The notes below the pieces were generated by a model that saw only the letters and a list, made by a program, of their open reading frames with translations, made no database searches and was not told the DNA's origin. The translations under genes were made by a program, and so were the position numbers. Below are positions 45,085 through 57,699 of a DNA stretch of 64,000 bases, one piece after another. Within the stretch, counting starts at the first letter, position 1; each line of letters starts with the position of its first letter. The stretch is from Procambarus clarkii (lineage: Eukaryota; Arthropoda; Malacostraca; Decapoda; Cambaridae): assembly GCF_040958095.1 (NCBI RefSeq), contig NC_091165.1, forward strand, positions 30,397,945-30,461,944, read 5' to 3'.

Positions 45085-46612
45085 TCCTCTTCTGGACAAT
45101 AGGAAACAAAAACCAAAATACAGCAATGTAGCTATTTTTTGTATTCATAATTAATCTTCATAAAATTCTAGTTCTTTATATATTTGTATATCTCTTGTTG
45201 AACCTCATTATTCCAAAAAAAGAATTTACATGCTAATGATCAGATATATCTGATCATCTGGAATTGAACCCGATAAACTATAATATATATATGAATGGTA
45301 CAATACACTGAAATACTCGTTAATTTGTCATGCAAGATGATTACATTAGAATTGTCAGTATTAGTCATTGGCAAGTAATGGTGGTTATTTATGTCTTACA
45401 GCCATGAGGTGGGAAGTTGTGTAGTGTTAATGAATGAATCAATGTTACATACAATGTCAGCACACAAGCATAAAGTTCACAAATTAAAAATATAAATAAT
45501 TATGAACCAAATGGATTTTGGCAGATAAAATGCAAACATTTTCCTTCTGTTAAGAAATCATTTACACACTTTCTTCATAACCATTTGCAGTATTAAATTA
45601 TACACATACAGTATACTGTATTGCACGATAATGTAATTTGTCCACATATCTACAAGAGCCAAGATAAGACTGGGTTCTTGTCCCATCTCCCAGATTACTT
45701 GGTACCGTTATCAAAAAACTTCCTCAAAAATATTAATTTATTAAGGGCTTGGCATGCCACACTGCTCACAGTATTCATAATAGGGGATTTATGCTTACTG
45801 TAAATCTTGTCAATAATTTAATACTTGTAAGATTAAGAGTAGGTTGAAAGGACAAAATTTAGCAATTCTCTTTTACATTAAAATCATTCTGAAAATTAAA
45901 TTCTATGAATTAATCCTGTAGGCTTAAATTAAGTCCATGCCAATATTACTGTTATAATTATTGAGCATTTATAATCATACTCTATGAAAACTTTACTCCT
46001 AAACATCATTAACATTATAAAATGATAATTCTAAACAAATTAAAATCAATCAAATGCCTTTATAATAATAATAAATCCATAAATATGCCTTACTTATATA
46101 TTAAGTACATTTCACAATTACAATAATGACTAGCCCAATCAATCTTACATAATTAAGTATACAAAGAATCATAAATAAAAATTCTGTACTGTAAATCAAA
46201 TAAATACTTTGAAACACCTTACTTAAAATAAAATATTAGGTAACAGTATTTTAAGAAAAATATAAAAACAGTAGTAACTATCCATACAAATTATCATAAT
46301 TTAATTTCTCATGCATACACATAATAAAAAAGGAATGTCCTTGCAGGTACACTAAACACCAGACGACACCTGAGCCGTCTCAAGAGGCATGAAGGCCCTC
46401 TGTAGGCCCCATATTCACAAAAGATTGACTAGTGACAGAACTGACTTGATATTTGAAGGAATCGTTAAAAAAATGGTAAAAACCCGGCAGAGGTGAAAAT
46501 ATAACATTTGTTGCACTTTAAATGACTAGTTTGATTTCAAGTAGTGTACATTATGTCTAATCAAAGTCTGACTTACTAAAGTCATAGTTTATTTCATCTT
46601 TGAAAGACAAAT
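45085..46612. other. AT-rich intergenic DNA downstream of the zinc-finger gene
   Basis: No recognised gene or repeat. Short AT-rich ORFs only. Confidence 0.4.
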
Positions 46613-46618
46613 TTTATT
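46613..46618 (-). terminator. AATAAA poly(A) signal of the zinc-finger gene
   Basis: TTTATT on the plus strand gives AATAAA on the minus strand, 103 nt after the stop codon of the zinc-finger gene. Confidence 0.5.
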
Positions 46619-46720
46619 GGGTATTGCACGACACTTAAGGGTTACAATACAATCCCTAACATCAAGTTTAAAGGAGCATCTTACAACCATAATAAAATGA
46701 GCATCTGGTAGACTTGCCAA

Positions 46721-48929
46721 CTAGTCTTGTGGCTCCTGCTTGATTGTTATAGCATTACATGAACTATTGACATTTGTGGAGGCATCATCAATTGGTTCTT
46801 GTTTAATCACTACACCAGCTGGTAACTGTATGCCTGGCTCTTGTTTTATGGTAATCGTTGGTGCAGTATTGTTAGTGGAAGCAACCTCCTCTGGCTCTTG
46901 CTTGATCACAACTTTGGTGCTTGCAGTACTTGCTCCATTGGTAATTTGTGTATTTACTGCTGAAGCTGGAAGCAATATCGTTTGCACAGCCCCTGTGTTA
47001 GAGCCAGTAGTGGAATTCGAGGGAACTAGCACCATGCACTGAGAATTGCCCCCAGACACTAACAGCAATGGCTGTGATAACATCACTGAGTTTTGTTGGC
47101 TGCCAGATTTAGAAAGCAGTACAATCTGTTGGCCTCCAGTCATCTGAGTTTGAGGCATCAGTACGGAAGGTTGACGTATGACTATGCGCTGCCCAGCCGG
47201 AATTGAACCAGAAGACGTAGTGGCTATTATCTGCTTGTTACCGCTTAATGATTGAGGCACCACAAATCGAGTACCCTCCCCTTTCTGACCACTCTGAGTA
47301 GACAATACCATTATTTGTTTTCCTCGAATATTACCGTCCAAAAAGTGGCTACCAACACTGTATGCTGGTCTCGTGTTGTTGTGTATGATTGTTTTATTTG
47401 ATATATTGGTCACTGTACCACTCTTACTGCTACTATTACCGTCAACACTTGACTTGTTGGCCGCTGAATTTTCTTGTGGATCTTTAACAGTCAAACCTTT
47501 ACACAATAACAATTTTTCTTGAAGTTCAATAAATTCTTTATAGCTGAGGACTTTAGTCTTCTCACCCTCTTTAGACTGTGTTTTGCTTTCCAATTTATTT
47601 TCTGTTCTTTTTAGATCTTTATTATTTTTAAATTTAGAAGCATTATTCTTGTCAATAACTGGTTGTAAAATTGTTTGAGGAGTGTTTGATCCGGTGGATG
47701 TACTTTGGGTTGCTACTGACACAACTGGCTTATAAATTGTCCTTGGCTGAGGGGCTTTTGTTCCTAGAATTCCAGAATGACTATTTTTTACAACAGTTTT
47801 TTCTGGTGCATTTGGATCAATTTGCCTTAGATCAGCATGATGAAGGTCAATATGTCCTGTAATACTTGCTTGTGTGGCACAATACACGCCACAAATGGAA
47901 CACTTAAAGGATTTGATTCCCTGATGACTTCTCATGTGTCTTTTTACTTCATCATTACGTGGAAAACCCTTACCACAAACATTACACCTATAGGGCCTTT
48001 CTCCAGTGTGTAACCTAATATGTATTTTATGTTTATGCCAATGCCTAAAACATTTACCACAATATATACACTTATAAGGCTTTTCACCAGTATGATTCCT
48101 ACGATGGACTAACAAACTTTTGGAATGAGTGAAGCGTCTTCCACATACTTCACACTCGTACGGTGTTTCCTTAGTGTGCGACCTCATGTGACTTGTCAGA
48201 CCAGATTTATCATAACATTTTTTCCCACAAACCCCACACATATATGGTCGATCTCCAGTATGAATTCTCATGTGAATTGTATAACTCGTCTTGTGGGAAT
48301 AAGAGTTAGAACAAAGTTTACATTTATAGGGCCTTTCACCTGTATGAACTCTCATATGCAGAGTAACATAGTGCTTTTGAGTAAACCTCTTTTTTGCATA
48401 CCTTACATTGGAATGGTCTAGGAATTTTATGTGAATTTGTAGTGTGGGTAAGAAAATCTTCCCTCCTATAAAACCGCTTGCCACACACTCCACATTCATT
48501 GCGAATAGATACTGCATCTGTCACTTTGTCTACTTTAGTATTAGGGTCCATTACTTCAAGTTCTTCAACTTCCTCCTCACTACTCAAACGATCACGCGTA
48601 TCTTCTATTGCAGGCTTAGTCTCATTTCTAGTTTCCTCTTTTTCAGTATATTTTAGATCCAAGGGATCTTCATCTTCAATATCCATAGAATCAGTCGGCT
48701 CCTCTTTGACGGCTGTCATAATCTCTCCAATTTGAATCCCAGAACACGAGGCCCGATTTAACATATCCTGGGCTTCATCCAGTTCCTTTTCTTCCTCATC
48801 CTCGCCCTGCTCCAATTTAATTTTGAAAGGAACTTTGACATCCGCATCTAAGCACGGATGGGCATCATAATCTTTTTCATAACTAAAAGAAGATCCACAC
48901 AGTGTACATTCTATTATGAATTCTCCCAT
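46721..48929 (-). CDS. C2H2 zinc-finger protein with C-terminal IKQEP motifs (one frameshift in this sequence)
   Basis: A probable nuclear DNA-binding regulator, about 735 residues if the frame is continuous. The start ATG at 48927-48929 has A at -3, G at +4 and an in-frame TAA 12 nt upstream. An N-terminal zinc-binding-like element (ECTLCG then DAHPC) is followed by an acidic region. Eight C2H2 fingers follow, the first at NECGVCGKRF, with TGE/DRPY linkers between most of fingers 2-7. The long Ser/Gln/Thr-rich C-terminus holds IKQEP four times. Finger 2 is split: after FQCKVCKK the frame shifts because plus-strand 48391-48396 has six T, where five would restore the CxxCxxxF spacing. All the rest is clean, so the extra base is either a sequencing error or a recent mutation. 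No introns are needed. I cannot name an orthologue. Confidence 0.85.
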
Positions 48930-49670
48930 TGTGAAGCTTTAACAGACCAAGAACAATGCTCAAGTGTTAACAAGGCACTTCTGGTAGATGACGACAAATA
49001 TAAAAGCAACACCATTCGCTAAAACATGTTTGCTTTACTCTTGTTCGACTAGAAAGGACTAGTAATGTACAAATATGGCACAAGTTCTACTGCATCTACA
49101 TGCATATGTTAGTAACCACTACACTACCTACTAAAAGGCTCCGGTTATTTGGCTATTATATACAACTCAGGTCAGTAGTTTACATGGTTACTTTATCAGG
49201 GTTAACTGCAGGTGTAAGTAAAGCTTGCTCATGTTTTCCACCATTACTAGAAGTTAGTCTCGCACTCTTGCACCTGCAATGAAAAAGATGATCTTTAGAT
49301 TTGGCCATCTACTATCAAGACTTGATAAAAGAAAAATTAAGTTATCTCATTTAGGGACCTCATGTTCCTTTAGAAAATGAACATGTGAAAAATTGTTCTT
49401 ATTCAAGATTTAGTGACCAGGATTTTGATACTAATAAAAGTGTTTTCGGCTAGAGTTAGCAACGTGCATAGTATATTGGGCGGCACTTTTTTAATTCGGG
49501 TGCCATCAACAACTTGTGAGCTTGTGTGGCAATGTTGTTCATGAATCAGTGGTTACGAGATTACCACACTTACCACAACTGCTTAGTGGTTCTCAAGATA
49601 CATAAACATGTAGATAGTAACATATGTACTCTATAATGTGGAATACAGTGTGATAACAGCAAAAAAATGA
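48930..49670. other. 5' flank of the zinc-finger gene and AT-rich DNA
   Basis: Probably the promoter and 5' UTR of the minus-strand gene, but no TATA box or initiator can be assigned with confidence. No other gene seen. It ends where DIRS-like sequence starts. Confidence 0.35.
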
Positions 49671-49674
49671 ACAC

Positions 49675-50830
49675 TAATGTAATGAAATGTCAATTTTCTG
49701 GGTGAGCTCCAGTGACTTCCTGAAGCTACTATCTGTGTGTGTCATACCACTAGGTGTCATTCTTCGCCGAGTTCTATTGGCCTGCCAGGGACCACAAGCC
49801 AGAACTTGGCCCTATCAAAAAGGCACAAGGCGCAGTGGGATTTATGATAAAATTGCAATGAATTATATTCATGTCTGCCACCACCAGGGAGAAAGCCAGA
49901 AAAAAACAAGACCTAAAAATCATACAAGGGTGCTAGGGACTGAGCACTAAAGACACCGAGCCGCCAGAATGCAGGTCAACCCCCCACAACACACCGTGCC
50001 CAAAAGCAGCCCAAGATCCGATAAGCCAGAACAGCCTGAAGAGCGAATACAACTGCGAACAGAATGGGTGTGAAGACGAGACTATAGACCAGTCAGACAG
50101 AACCCTGCAAGACACAACCTAAAGCCTCACAAGGACGCTGGGGCCCAGACACAGCAAAAGAGTCTGGGCTCAAGGGGTAAGGCAAAAGGGGGAAGATCAC
50201 AGACTGGCAAGACTTAACAATACTGCAGACAACTGGAGAATGAACCGCGCAACAGAGGACCAAGGTGACAGGACAACTCACAAAGAGGCCACCGAGGCAG
50301 AAAGGCAGAACAGGTGGTACAAGGAAGCAGCAACAACCGCTACCAAAGACAACATAAGATGCACCCTGGCCGAACCAACCAAGAAACAATGACCAGGAGA
50401 CCCTTTCAGAAGCCAACTCTGAAAAGATGCCGGCAGCAATGAACAAACCCCCACAACTGGGTCCAAGGGAACAAAAACCTTGCCCAGCAGGAGGAGAGCA
50501 AGAAGCTTGCCCACCAGACAACTAAAGGAAGAAACCTATACAAAACCAGAAAGAAATCAAACCTGGATTAAAGGGAACAACAAAATAATTGGCAGGAGAA
50601 AAAGAAAGAACCTGGCTGAGAGAGGAAATAGGCTTAGGCAATGCAATAGCAGGCCAGGGGTGCCTGAGCGAGCTTGCAAAATGGAGCCGAGGCAGTATCA
50701 ACCCCGAATGCAAGCTGCAGTGGCACTGCCAACACCGCATGACAACAGGCATCAGCAACCAGCAAAACAACACTAAGGCATGCACCACATGTTCAGACAC
50801 CAAAGACTAACACAGAAGAGAAAGGATGTC
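49675..50830 (-). mobile_element. truncated DIRS right-end fragment
   Basis: Begins with the outer terminus TAATGTAATGAAATGTCAAT (49676) and the ITR phrase GGGACCACAAGCCAGAACTT (49788). Recombinase sequence is recognisable but scrambled on the minus strand near 50560-50690. The rest of the element is missing, and the next DIRS copy starts within about 40 bp. Confidence 0.6.
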
Positions 50831-51365
50831 GCAAAAGAACCAGTGTTCTTGTAATGCAATGTAATGAAATGGCCATTTTCTGGGTGAGCCCCGGAAGCTC
50901 CCTGGAGCTTATCGGGCTAATGTATGTTACATTAGACCGGGACATTAGCTATGGAGTTCAGATCTACCAGGGACCATGAGCCAGAACCTGGCCCCTTCAG
51001 AGAGGTTTCAGGGGAGCAATGGTCCTGGAAAACCCTGCTATGGTTGGGGGTTTTCCTTATCTACCATCGACCAGGGTTAGGCACCCAGGAAGGTAGGCAT
51101 AACAAAAAAAATCCCACATGGTAAGAAACAATAAAACGAACAGAGGTAGAACTCCCTGATATCCCAAGGAAACAAGCAAACAAGCAAATATCACACTCTA
51201 CTGCTACGTTGCTCGTCTGTGCAGCCGTCCCCTCCCAAGAGGGGGAGGGGGGGGACCCCCTTACCTCACCGCGCCAACTACATAGCCCTGCAGTTCGGAA
51301 GCCAAGCTTCAACCAACACGAAAAAAACGGCGACCAGTGGGAGGGAGGGTTGCCAGGGAGCCTTC

Positions 51366-51440
51366 AGGGGCTCACCCAGAAAATGGCATTTCAATGCTGG
51401 TTTTCTGAGGAAAGCCCCTACAGCTCCCTGGAGCTACATA
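51366..51440. repeat. DIRS internal complementary region, second copy
   Basis: CACCCAGAAAATGGCATTTC is complementary to the right terminus (50870-50900). TTTTCTGAGGAAAGCCCCTA then CAGCTCCCTGGAGCT is complementary to the left terminus (56915-56945). Confidence 0.75.
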
Positions 51441-52347
51441 CCCAAAGAGAAGGAAAAAGGGGGACTTACCCCAGGAGGCGGCTGCCACGAACGCCTCAAC
51501 TCTGAGTCGAGACAACTGGCTGCAATCTGTGATCCAAAGCAACACAAGAACACCCAGGAGCAGGCACGTTCACCTAAATAACAGGCGGCCAGGACCCTGT
51601 TCGACCTCCAAAATCCTTGCGCCCGAATATTAGCCCAAGACATGTTACCAAACATGGCAGCCAAAGCTGCAAATCTCTAAACGTCATGGGCGTGAGTAGA
51701 GACCGCAGGCTGGCTAGACTTAATAACCCTGCGGACGATCTGGGAGACCCGAGCCCTGGAACAAGGAACGAGGGAAATCGGATCAACCCAAAGCGCATCC
51801 TCAGCCACCACAGCCGAGGCGTGCAGGTATCAGCGAAGAACCGCAACCGGACAACACATGATGTACCCCCGGCAAAACCAATCAAACATCAAGACCCAAA
51901 GACCCCTCTAGAAAGCACCAGAAAAGATGGAGAAGGCTGCAAACATACAAACTTACTCCCAGGACCAAAAGAGCAGAAACCCCTGCGCCAGAGGAGAGCA
52001 TGAACCTCCCGGACCCAATCCCCAGAGGCCAATGCCAACAAAAAATGGGCCCTGGAAAAACAATCTTGAACCGAAGGGGCCACCACAAACTGAGGAGAGG
52101 AAAGATAAGAGAGCACCCTGTCCAAGGACCAGGACGCCTCAGGCGGCGCATGAGCAGGCCGGAGGTGATACATAGCACGAGAAAGCTTACGGAACGGGGC
52201 GGATGTGATGTCCGCTCCATTCCGAACGCAAGCTGGAGCAGCTCCGCCAGCTGCTGCACGATATGAGGCGATAGTATTAAGTATCAAATGACGGTCCAGA
52301 AAAAGCCAAGAAAGAGACAAGACAACCCGATCTGAAAGAGAAGACAA
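51434..52347 (-). pseudogene. DIRS tyrosine recombinase, second copy, decayed
   Basis: DRHLILNTIASYRAA, APFRKLSRAMYHL, WSLDRVLSYLSSPQFVVAPS and ALASGDWVREVHALL (51889-52347) match the other copy. The C-terminal part keeps HDV at the catalytic His (51686-51688), but the next codon is TAG (51677-51679 after GTT) where HDVR is expected. GFWRSNRVLAACYL keeps the Tyr. Confidence 0.7.
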
Positions 52348-52390
52348 CTTACGAAGAGCAAGAAAATGTCAAAAAGAATGCCAGGAAACT

Positions 52391-53244
52391 TCATACTGTT
52401 GCAGAGACGAAGCTCGCAAGTGAGACAATTAACGAAGCCACCTGATCACCATAGAGATGGTGATACACCCGTGTCAAAAAGACCAGACGCAAATAGCAGA
52501 GAAGACTGAACCATCCACATACCAGACCGGTCCGACCTGCTGAAAGAGGCGGAGCTGGCAGAAACGCCCCAGGTTCGGATACCGAGCAAGCAGCGCCTGA
52601 AACCAAGTGTGGGCCAGCTACCAAGGGGCCACGAGGACTACTCTCCCTGGGAAGGACTCCAACTGAGCCAGAACCCGAAGCAACAGCTGGACCGGGGGAA
52701 AGAGGTACAGGTAACCCCACGTCGACCAGTCTTGCCGAAAAGCATCCACTGGGAACGCCTGACAGGCGGGAGAGGGCGCCACATAGAAAGGGAGACGCTG
52801 AGACCATGCTGACGCGAATAGGTCCATGTCTGAGAGTCTGTACGTCTGGCAGATCCAACGAAATGAGTCTGCGTCGACCGTCCATTCGGTGGACAGGGGA
52901 ATGAAGAGACAGGCCATTGGACACTACCCGGATATGAACCACACAGAGAACCAAACCCCGAGAATCCAGCAGATGAACCATTTGAAGGGACCAACCCCAA
53001 AGAGGCAAGAACCGAAGAGAACCCCCCGCAGTTCAGGCAATGAACCACTGGAGAACAGTCCGAATGAAACCGGATGGTCGAGCCCCGAGTGACCCGAACC
53101 CTCCAAAGCGCAAACCAGACCGCCGAGAACTCCCGAACCGTGCTGTGAGGGAGGGCAACGGAAGGACGGACCCCACCGTCCCTGACCAGCTTGGTGAGCA
53201 CTGGTCACAAAGCCCCAGCCGCGAGACGACGTGTCCGTGAACAC
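52391..53244 (-). pseudogene. DIRS RNase H and adjoining domain, second copy, decayed
   Basis: MFTDTSSRGWGFVTSAHQAG (53185-53244) is a better preserved RNase H start than in the other copy. RLSDMDLFASAWSQRLPF, DAFRQDWSTWG and LYLFPPVQLLLRVL follow at 52618-52917. Three frames are used. Confidence 0.75.
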
Positions 53245-53369
53245 ATCGAGCTAAGGCTCAGGAAGGAACCAAGGCACCAAACCCCAAAAACCCCGAAGAG
53301 GAAGCCGGCGACGCAGGAACCGACACAAGGCCCCCGGAGGACGAACCCAACAATCAAGTTCAAGTATGT

Positions 53370-54004
53370 TTATTGAGCAACCGCAGAGTGACACGGGACC
53401 CCCTCAGAAACAGCCAAAGACATGATCACAGCCGCAGCAACGCCTATGGAGGGGGAGAGAATGAAGCGGTCCGAGAGTCCCAAACAAGACCCAGCCACGT
53501 CCAAACCTGGGACAGAACTAGATGGAACTTCCTCCAGTTCACCAGGAACACGAACCTGGCGGGCTGGGAGAGAATCACATCCCTGGCGAGCAGACAAACG
53601 GACCGACTGGGAGCCCACATCAGCCAGTCGTCGAGGTAGGCCAAAACCCGAACCCCTAGCAGACACAGACAGGTTACCACAACCCGGGTAAGAAGCATGA
53701 AAACGCAAGGTGCCAGATTCAAGTAAAAAGGGAGGCAACGAAAGAGGTAAGCCTGACGCCCCACCACAAAACTTAACCAGTCCCTGAACCCTGGATGAAT
53801 AAGAACATGCCAATAAGCATCCATGAGGTCCAGGGACACCATCCAGACACCCAGCTCCGACAAAAGCTGGACCTGAGAGAGTAATCATCCGAAAGGAGGG
53901 GCAAGGAATCCAGGGGTTCAGACGGAATAAGTCCAGAATGAACCTCAGATCCACACAGTCCCGTTTCGGCACTGGAAATAGGCAGGAAACCCACCTGAGG
54001 GATG
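53370..54004 (-). pseudogene. DIRS reverse transcriptase, second copy, decayed
   Basis: FPVPKRDCVDLRFILDLFRL, MVSLDLMDAYWHVLIHPGFR and the intact catalytic box AYLDDWL (Asp-Asp at 53627-53632) are present, then NWRKFHLVLSQVW. The N-terminal side is cut by an inserted LINE tail at 53998-54235, and the catalytic blocks lie in shifted frames, so no functional enzyme is encoded. Confidence 0.75.
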
Positions 54005-54235
54005 GGGTCGTTCCAGCGAGCATAAGAAATATTGCTGGAACAGCAGTGGACATCTTCAAGAGGAAACTAGATTGTTTCCTCCAAGGAGTGCCGGACCAAT
54101 CGGGCTGTGGTGGGTATGTGGGCCTGCGGGCCGCTCCAACCTCTCCAAACTCTCCAAACTGCTCCAAACTCTCACAAGTCAAACCTGGCCTCGGGCCGGG
54201 CTTGGGGAGTAGAACTCCCAGAACCCCATCAACCA
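53998..54235 (+). mobile_element. LINE 3' tail inserted in the DIRS reverse transcriptase
   Basis: The plus strand encodes RNIAGTAVDIFKRKLDCFLQ then GVPDQSGCGGYVGLRAA, the end of a LINE-type polymerase common in crustacean repeats. A GGCCTCGGGCCGGGCTTGGG 3' segment follows. The DIRS sequence CACCTGAGGGA continues after the insert with AGCAGACCACACCCAAG, judged against the sister copy at 34600. Confidence 0.55.
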
Positions 54236-54269
54236 GGTATCAAGCAGACCACACCCAAGTGCACCCACT

Positions 54270-55891
54270 TCAAGATGACTTGATGAAGCGCAGGAGAAGC
54301 CTGCCCTGCCAGCCCCGAACCTCCCAAAGGAGGAGCAACCCAATACCACCGCAGGCCAGATGACATGACTCGAAAAGGCCCACAAATCGTGGGACCAAGT
54401 GTAGGCAAACAGTGCGAGCCTCCCTCCCATCGCCTTGGCAACGGGGTGAACCGCGAAAGGGCCAACACCCTTTACAAGAAACCGAGCGCCGAACAGAGCG
54501 ATCACCGCGCCGACCAGACGACGCCGGCACCAAAGGCAACATCTGCTCAGAAACTGGCACCAATGACCCACCTCGATTAGCGGAACCCCGAACCCTGGCA
54601 CCACCCCTCCGAGATAGCCAAGAATGACTGCTCCGGAGAACCAACAAGTCCGACATAGGACGACAATTAGACGAAGCTGTTTGCAGAAACTGCGAGACTG
54701 CAGCCTTTGCAAACAGCAATGGACAAAATGGAGACAAAAACCTAAGAGCCAGGGTCAAAGCGGATTCCAGAGAGAGGGCGAGCACAGCCTGATGGGACAC
54801 GAGGCGAGAAGCAAAGAAGAGATACCTGTATACTGCTTCCTTCAGGATAGGCACAAAGAGCTTCAACAGTGCAGCCGACGCCCTAGCAGCCGAGGACAGC
54901 ACCCCAGACAAAGGCCCAGCACTCAACGCCTCCACATCCTCCTCAGCCAGGTAGAAGACAGCTTGAGAAAGGAAAAGAAATATAAGACCGAAGCCAAATG
55001 CCCACGGGCGTGCAAATCCTCCGCAAACAAAGATGCCGAAAGAAAGGGAACCTGCACGTAAAGCTGCAGAAGGACCATCATCCCGAGAAAGCACGGGGGC
55101 AAACAAGCATGCATTAAGATGCTCAAACTCGCCCCCCAGGTAAATCTGCAGAATGGTAGAAGTTTCACGGCAATCAAGCGTGCGGGTCTGACAGAACCCA
55201 TGCCACGCCCCCAACGAAAAGAATGGACAGTCTGCCAGCCAGGAAGACTCTGGAACCTCCAAATGCACCCAAAATTGGTTAGAAGAACCAAACTCAAAAG
55301 GGGACGGATCCATGAAAGGCAGAATCTGGGTCTCGCAGAAGGTATGCAGCAAGAGCCTCCCGAACCTCCTTCGCGGAGATACGAGGAGCAGAAAACCTAC
55401 GGAAAGATGGGGCAGAAGTACCCAAAGGGGCCCGGAACCGAACCCAAGGAGGAGCTGAACCCAAATCATACTCATACAGGGAAGGGGGGAGGGGGTAAGG
55501 AAACCCCTTCCTCTGCAACAATAACAGGGAAAGGACCAGGGAACGCTGTACGGAACCAAAAGTCGAAGCGACTAACGCCCCCAGGTCCGGGTCCCTAAAA
55601 CCAATGTGGGGCAGCCGCAGGACATCCAGGTGGGAAAATAACCTAGCGTGTTGCAGTAACCTAAACCTAACATGCAATGTGGATGCTGCCTGTACCCCTA
55701 ACAGTAACATCATCAGAATAAAACTGGAGTACAAGCAGAGAATACGACTCGCAAGACTTGTGGTCAAAGGTGTCGTTGACCAAACAGGCAGCATGACGGA
55801 AGCAAAACAGGTGACTGCCACCCTGAGACAAGGGCACACAGCAACCTTCATACCCGCACAAGGCAGGCTGGAACTCTGAAGACGCATCCAT
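54270..55891 (-). pseudogene. DIRS Gag-like ORF1, second copy, decayed
   Basis: The N-terminal Cys/His cluster CGYEGCCVPLSQGG then FCFRHAACL (55667-55891) is followed by PWVRFRAPLGTSAPSFRRFS, AYLLRDPDSAF, PESSWLADCPFF, YLGGEFEHLNACLFAPV and ALLKLFVPILKEAV (54270-55559). It is parallel to the 34.9-36.6 kb block, and frameshifts separate the parts. Confidence 0.6.
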
Positions 55892-56964
55892 CAGTCCACC
55901 AAGCCCCGACAGGGTTTTCCAGGGCCCGTAGGTAACAACTACGGAAGCCTGGGCAAGGAATTGCCAACCGGTTAAACACCCAAACTAACAAGAGGTAGAG
56001 GACAACACTGAAACCCCTGCAATGTGTACAATAAAGGGGGCCTAGCAGAGGGCCACCAAAACAGTATCAGGGAAACTATTGTCCCACTAGGCAGACACCC
56101 ACCAGGCAAACGAAAACAAAAGAAAAGACCCCTGCAAAAGTACACCGTCCCCAGAGGCAACAGGAACTGGTCGCCGCATAGGTGGTAGGTCGCGAAACAC
56201 CTTGATGCCCTAACCAGCACAACAACACACACTACCCAAGGCCAAACAAGGGCCCCCAAGCCCCAGCTGGCCCCAAGGGCGAGGCAATTGCTGAGCAACA
56301 AGAACCCCACTGGAGCGGTTCCCGAACGCCCCAGGGAAGATAATCCTGACACGCAGGGGCAGTACTCACATGGCACTTAGGGAAGGAAGCCCCTAAGCGC
56401 ATGCAACCCCGGCACTGAAGAGGTACTCCTGGCCACCACACACCACAATACAGCAGAGATCGCCACGCAGGCAAACACCGCCCAGGAATTTGAGGCCAGA
56501 GAAACGTCTGTCCCGGTTGACATTAGCTTACAAATTGGAATGCTATGCAACCGGCGTGGTGAGGTTCAGGGCCCCCCTCCCCTTCTTGGGGAGGGGAGGG
56601 CTGTGCGGACGAGTGGTGTGGCAGTAGAGTATGACATTTGCTTGTTTCCTTGGGACTGCACGGAGTTCTACCTCTGTTCGGTTTTTTGTTTTAGTTTCTT
56701 ACCATGTGGGGTTTGTTTGTTATGCCTAACTTTCTGGGTGCCTAACCCCGGTCGATGGCAGATAAGGAAAACCCCAACCACAGGGAGGTTTTCCAGGGTC
56801 ATTGCTCCCTGAAACCTCTCTGAAGGGGCCAGGTTCTGGCTCATGGTCCCTGGTAGGTCTGAACTCCATAGCTAATGTCCCGGTCTAATATAAAACACAT
56901 TAGCCCGATAAGCTCCAGGGAGCCGTAGGGGCTCCCCTCAGAAAAGCACCACAAATTCACACTA

Positions 56965-57243
56965 TCACCGTGAAGAACACAGGTGGTACCCCTTCACTGA
57001 ATCCACCATAGGAACAGCAAGAAGTACATATATGAAACGATAAGTGTCAAGAGCAGAGGAAAACAATAAGCCAATGGAACCAGCATAGCAACTGGATGCC
57101 AGAAAAACTAGGAAAAGAACCTTGAGAAAACAATCCTGGAACGAAGGAGGCACAGTAAACCGAACGGAAGACAGAAAACAGAGCACTCGGTCCAAAGACC
57201 AAGTCCGCTCAGGTGGTGCACGAGCAGGCTGAAGGTAAAACAA
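56965..57243 (-). pseudogene. DIRS recombinase fragment
   Basis: FYLQPARAPPERTWSLDRVL then CFLSSVRFTVPPSFQDCF matches the recombinase mid-region of the adjacent copies. It is a third DIRS piece placed just outside the 50.9-kb element's left terminus, with no other parts nearby. Confidence 0.65.
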
Positions 57244-57289
57244 TATTATATGGAATATGCAGCAGTTGTTGAATATACATAAATAAACT

Positions 57290-57690
57290 GGAAAATGTGC
57301 AGTGGCCTTCTGGATCTGAAAAACAAAGAAGTTACAATGAGAGGCTAGAAGCAGTTAAATATGCCAAAGCTAGAAGATAAAAGAAAATTAGGCGATATGA
57401 TCACCACTTACAAAATATTAACAAGAATCAACCAAACTGACAGGAATTCCTGAAACCAGCAACTTTAATAAAAAAAAGAGGTCACAAATTCAAGCCAAGG
57501 AAACAAAGGTGCCAAATAACATTAGAAAGTTTCGTTTTGCAAAAAGAGTGGTGGATGGTTAGAACAAGCTAAGTGTGAAGGTGTTGGAGGTCAAAACTGT
57601 CTGTAGTTTCAAAGTTTTAAATGACAAAGAGTACTGGGAAGATGGAACACCACGAGCATAACTCTCATCCTGTAATTACACTTAGGTACT
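57290..57690 (+). mobile_element. LINE 3' end relic
   Basis: Degraded C-terminal polymerase: SYNERLEAVKYAK, FKPRKQRCQITLESF and LNDKEYWEDGTPRA, then CTCTCATCCTGTAATTACAC, which also occurs at 21240. Many stops. Confidence 0.55.
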
Positions 57691-57699
57691 GTATTTGCC

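Larger units (their letters stand above)
50866..56948 (-). mobile_element. second near full-length DIRS-type retrotransposon
   Basis: Inverted terminal repeats lie at about 50885-51290 and 56540-56940 (CATGGTCCCTGGTAGGTCTG near 56841 mirrors 50965-50985). An internal complementary region lies at 51366-51440. The minus-strand order is Gag-like, reverse transcriptase, RNase H, recombinase. It is a diverged sister of the 31.3-kb copy and is broken by stops, frameshifts and a LINE-tail insertion. Confidence 0.85.
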
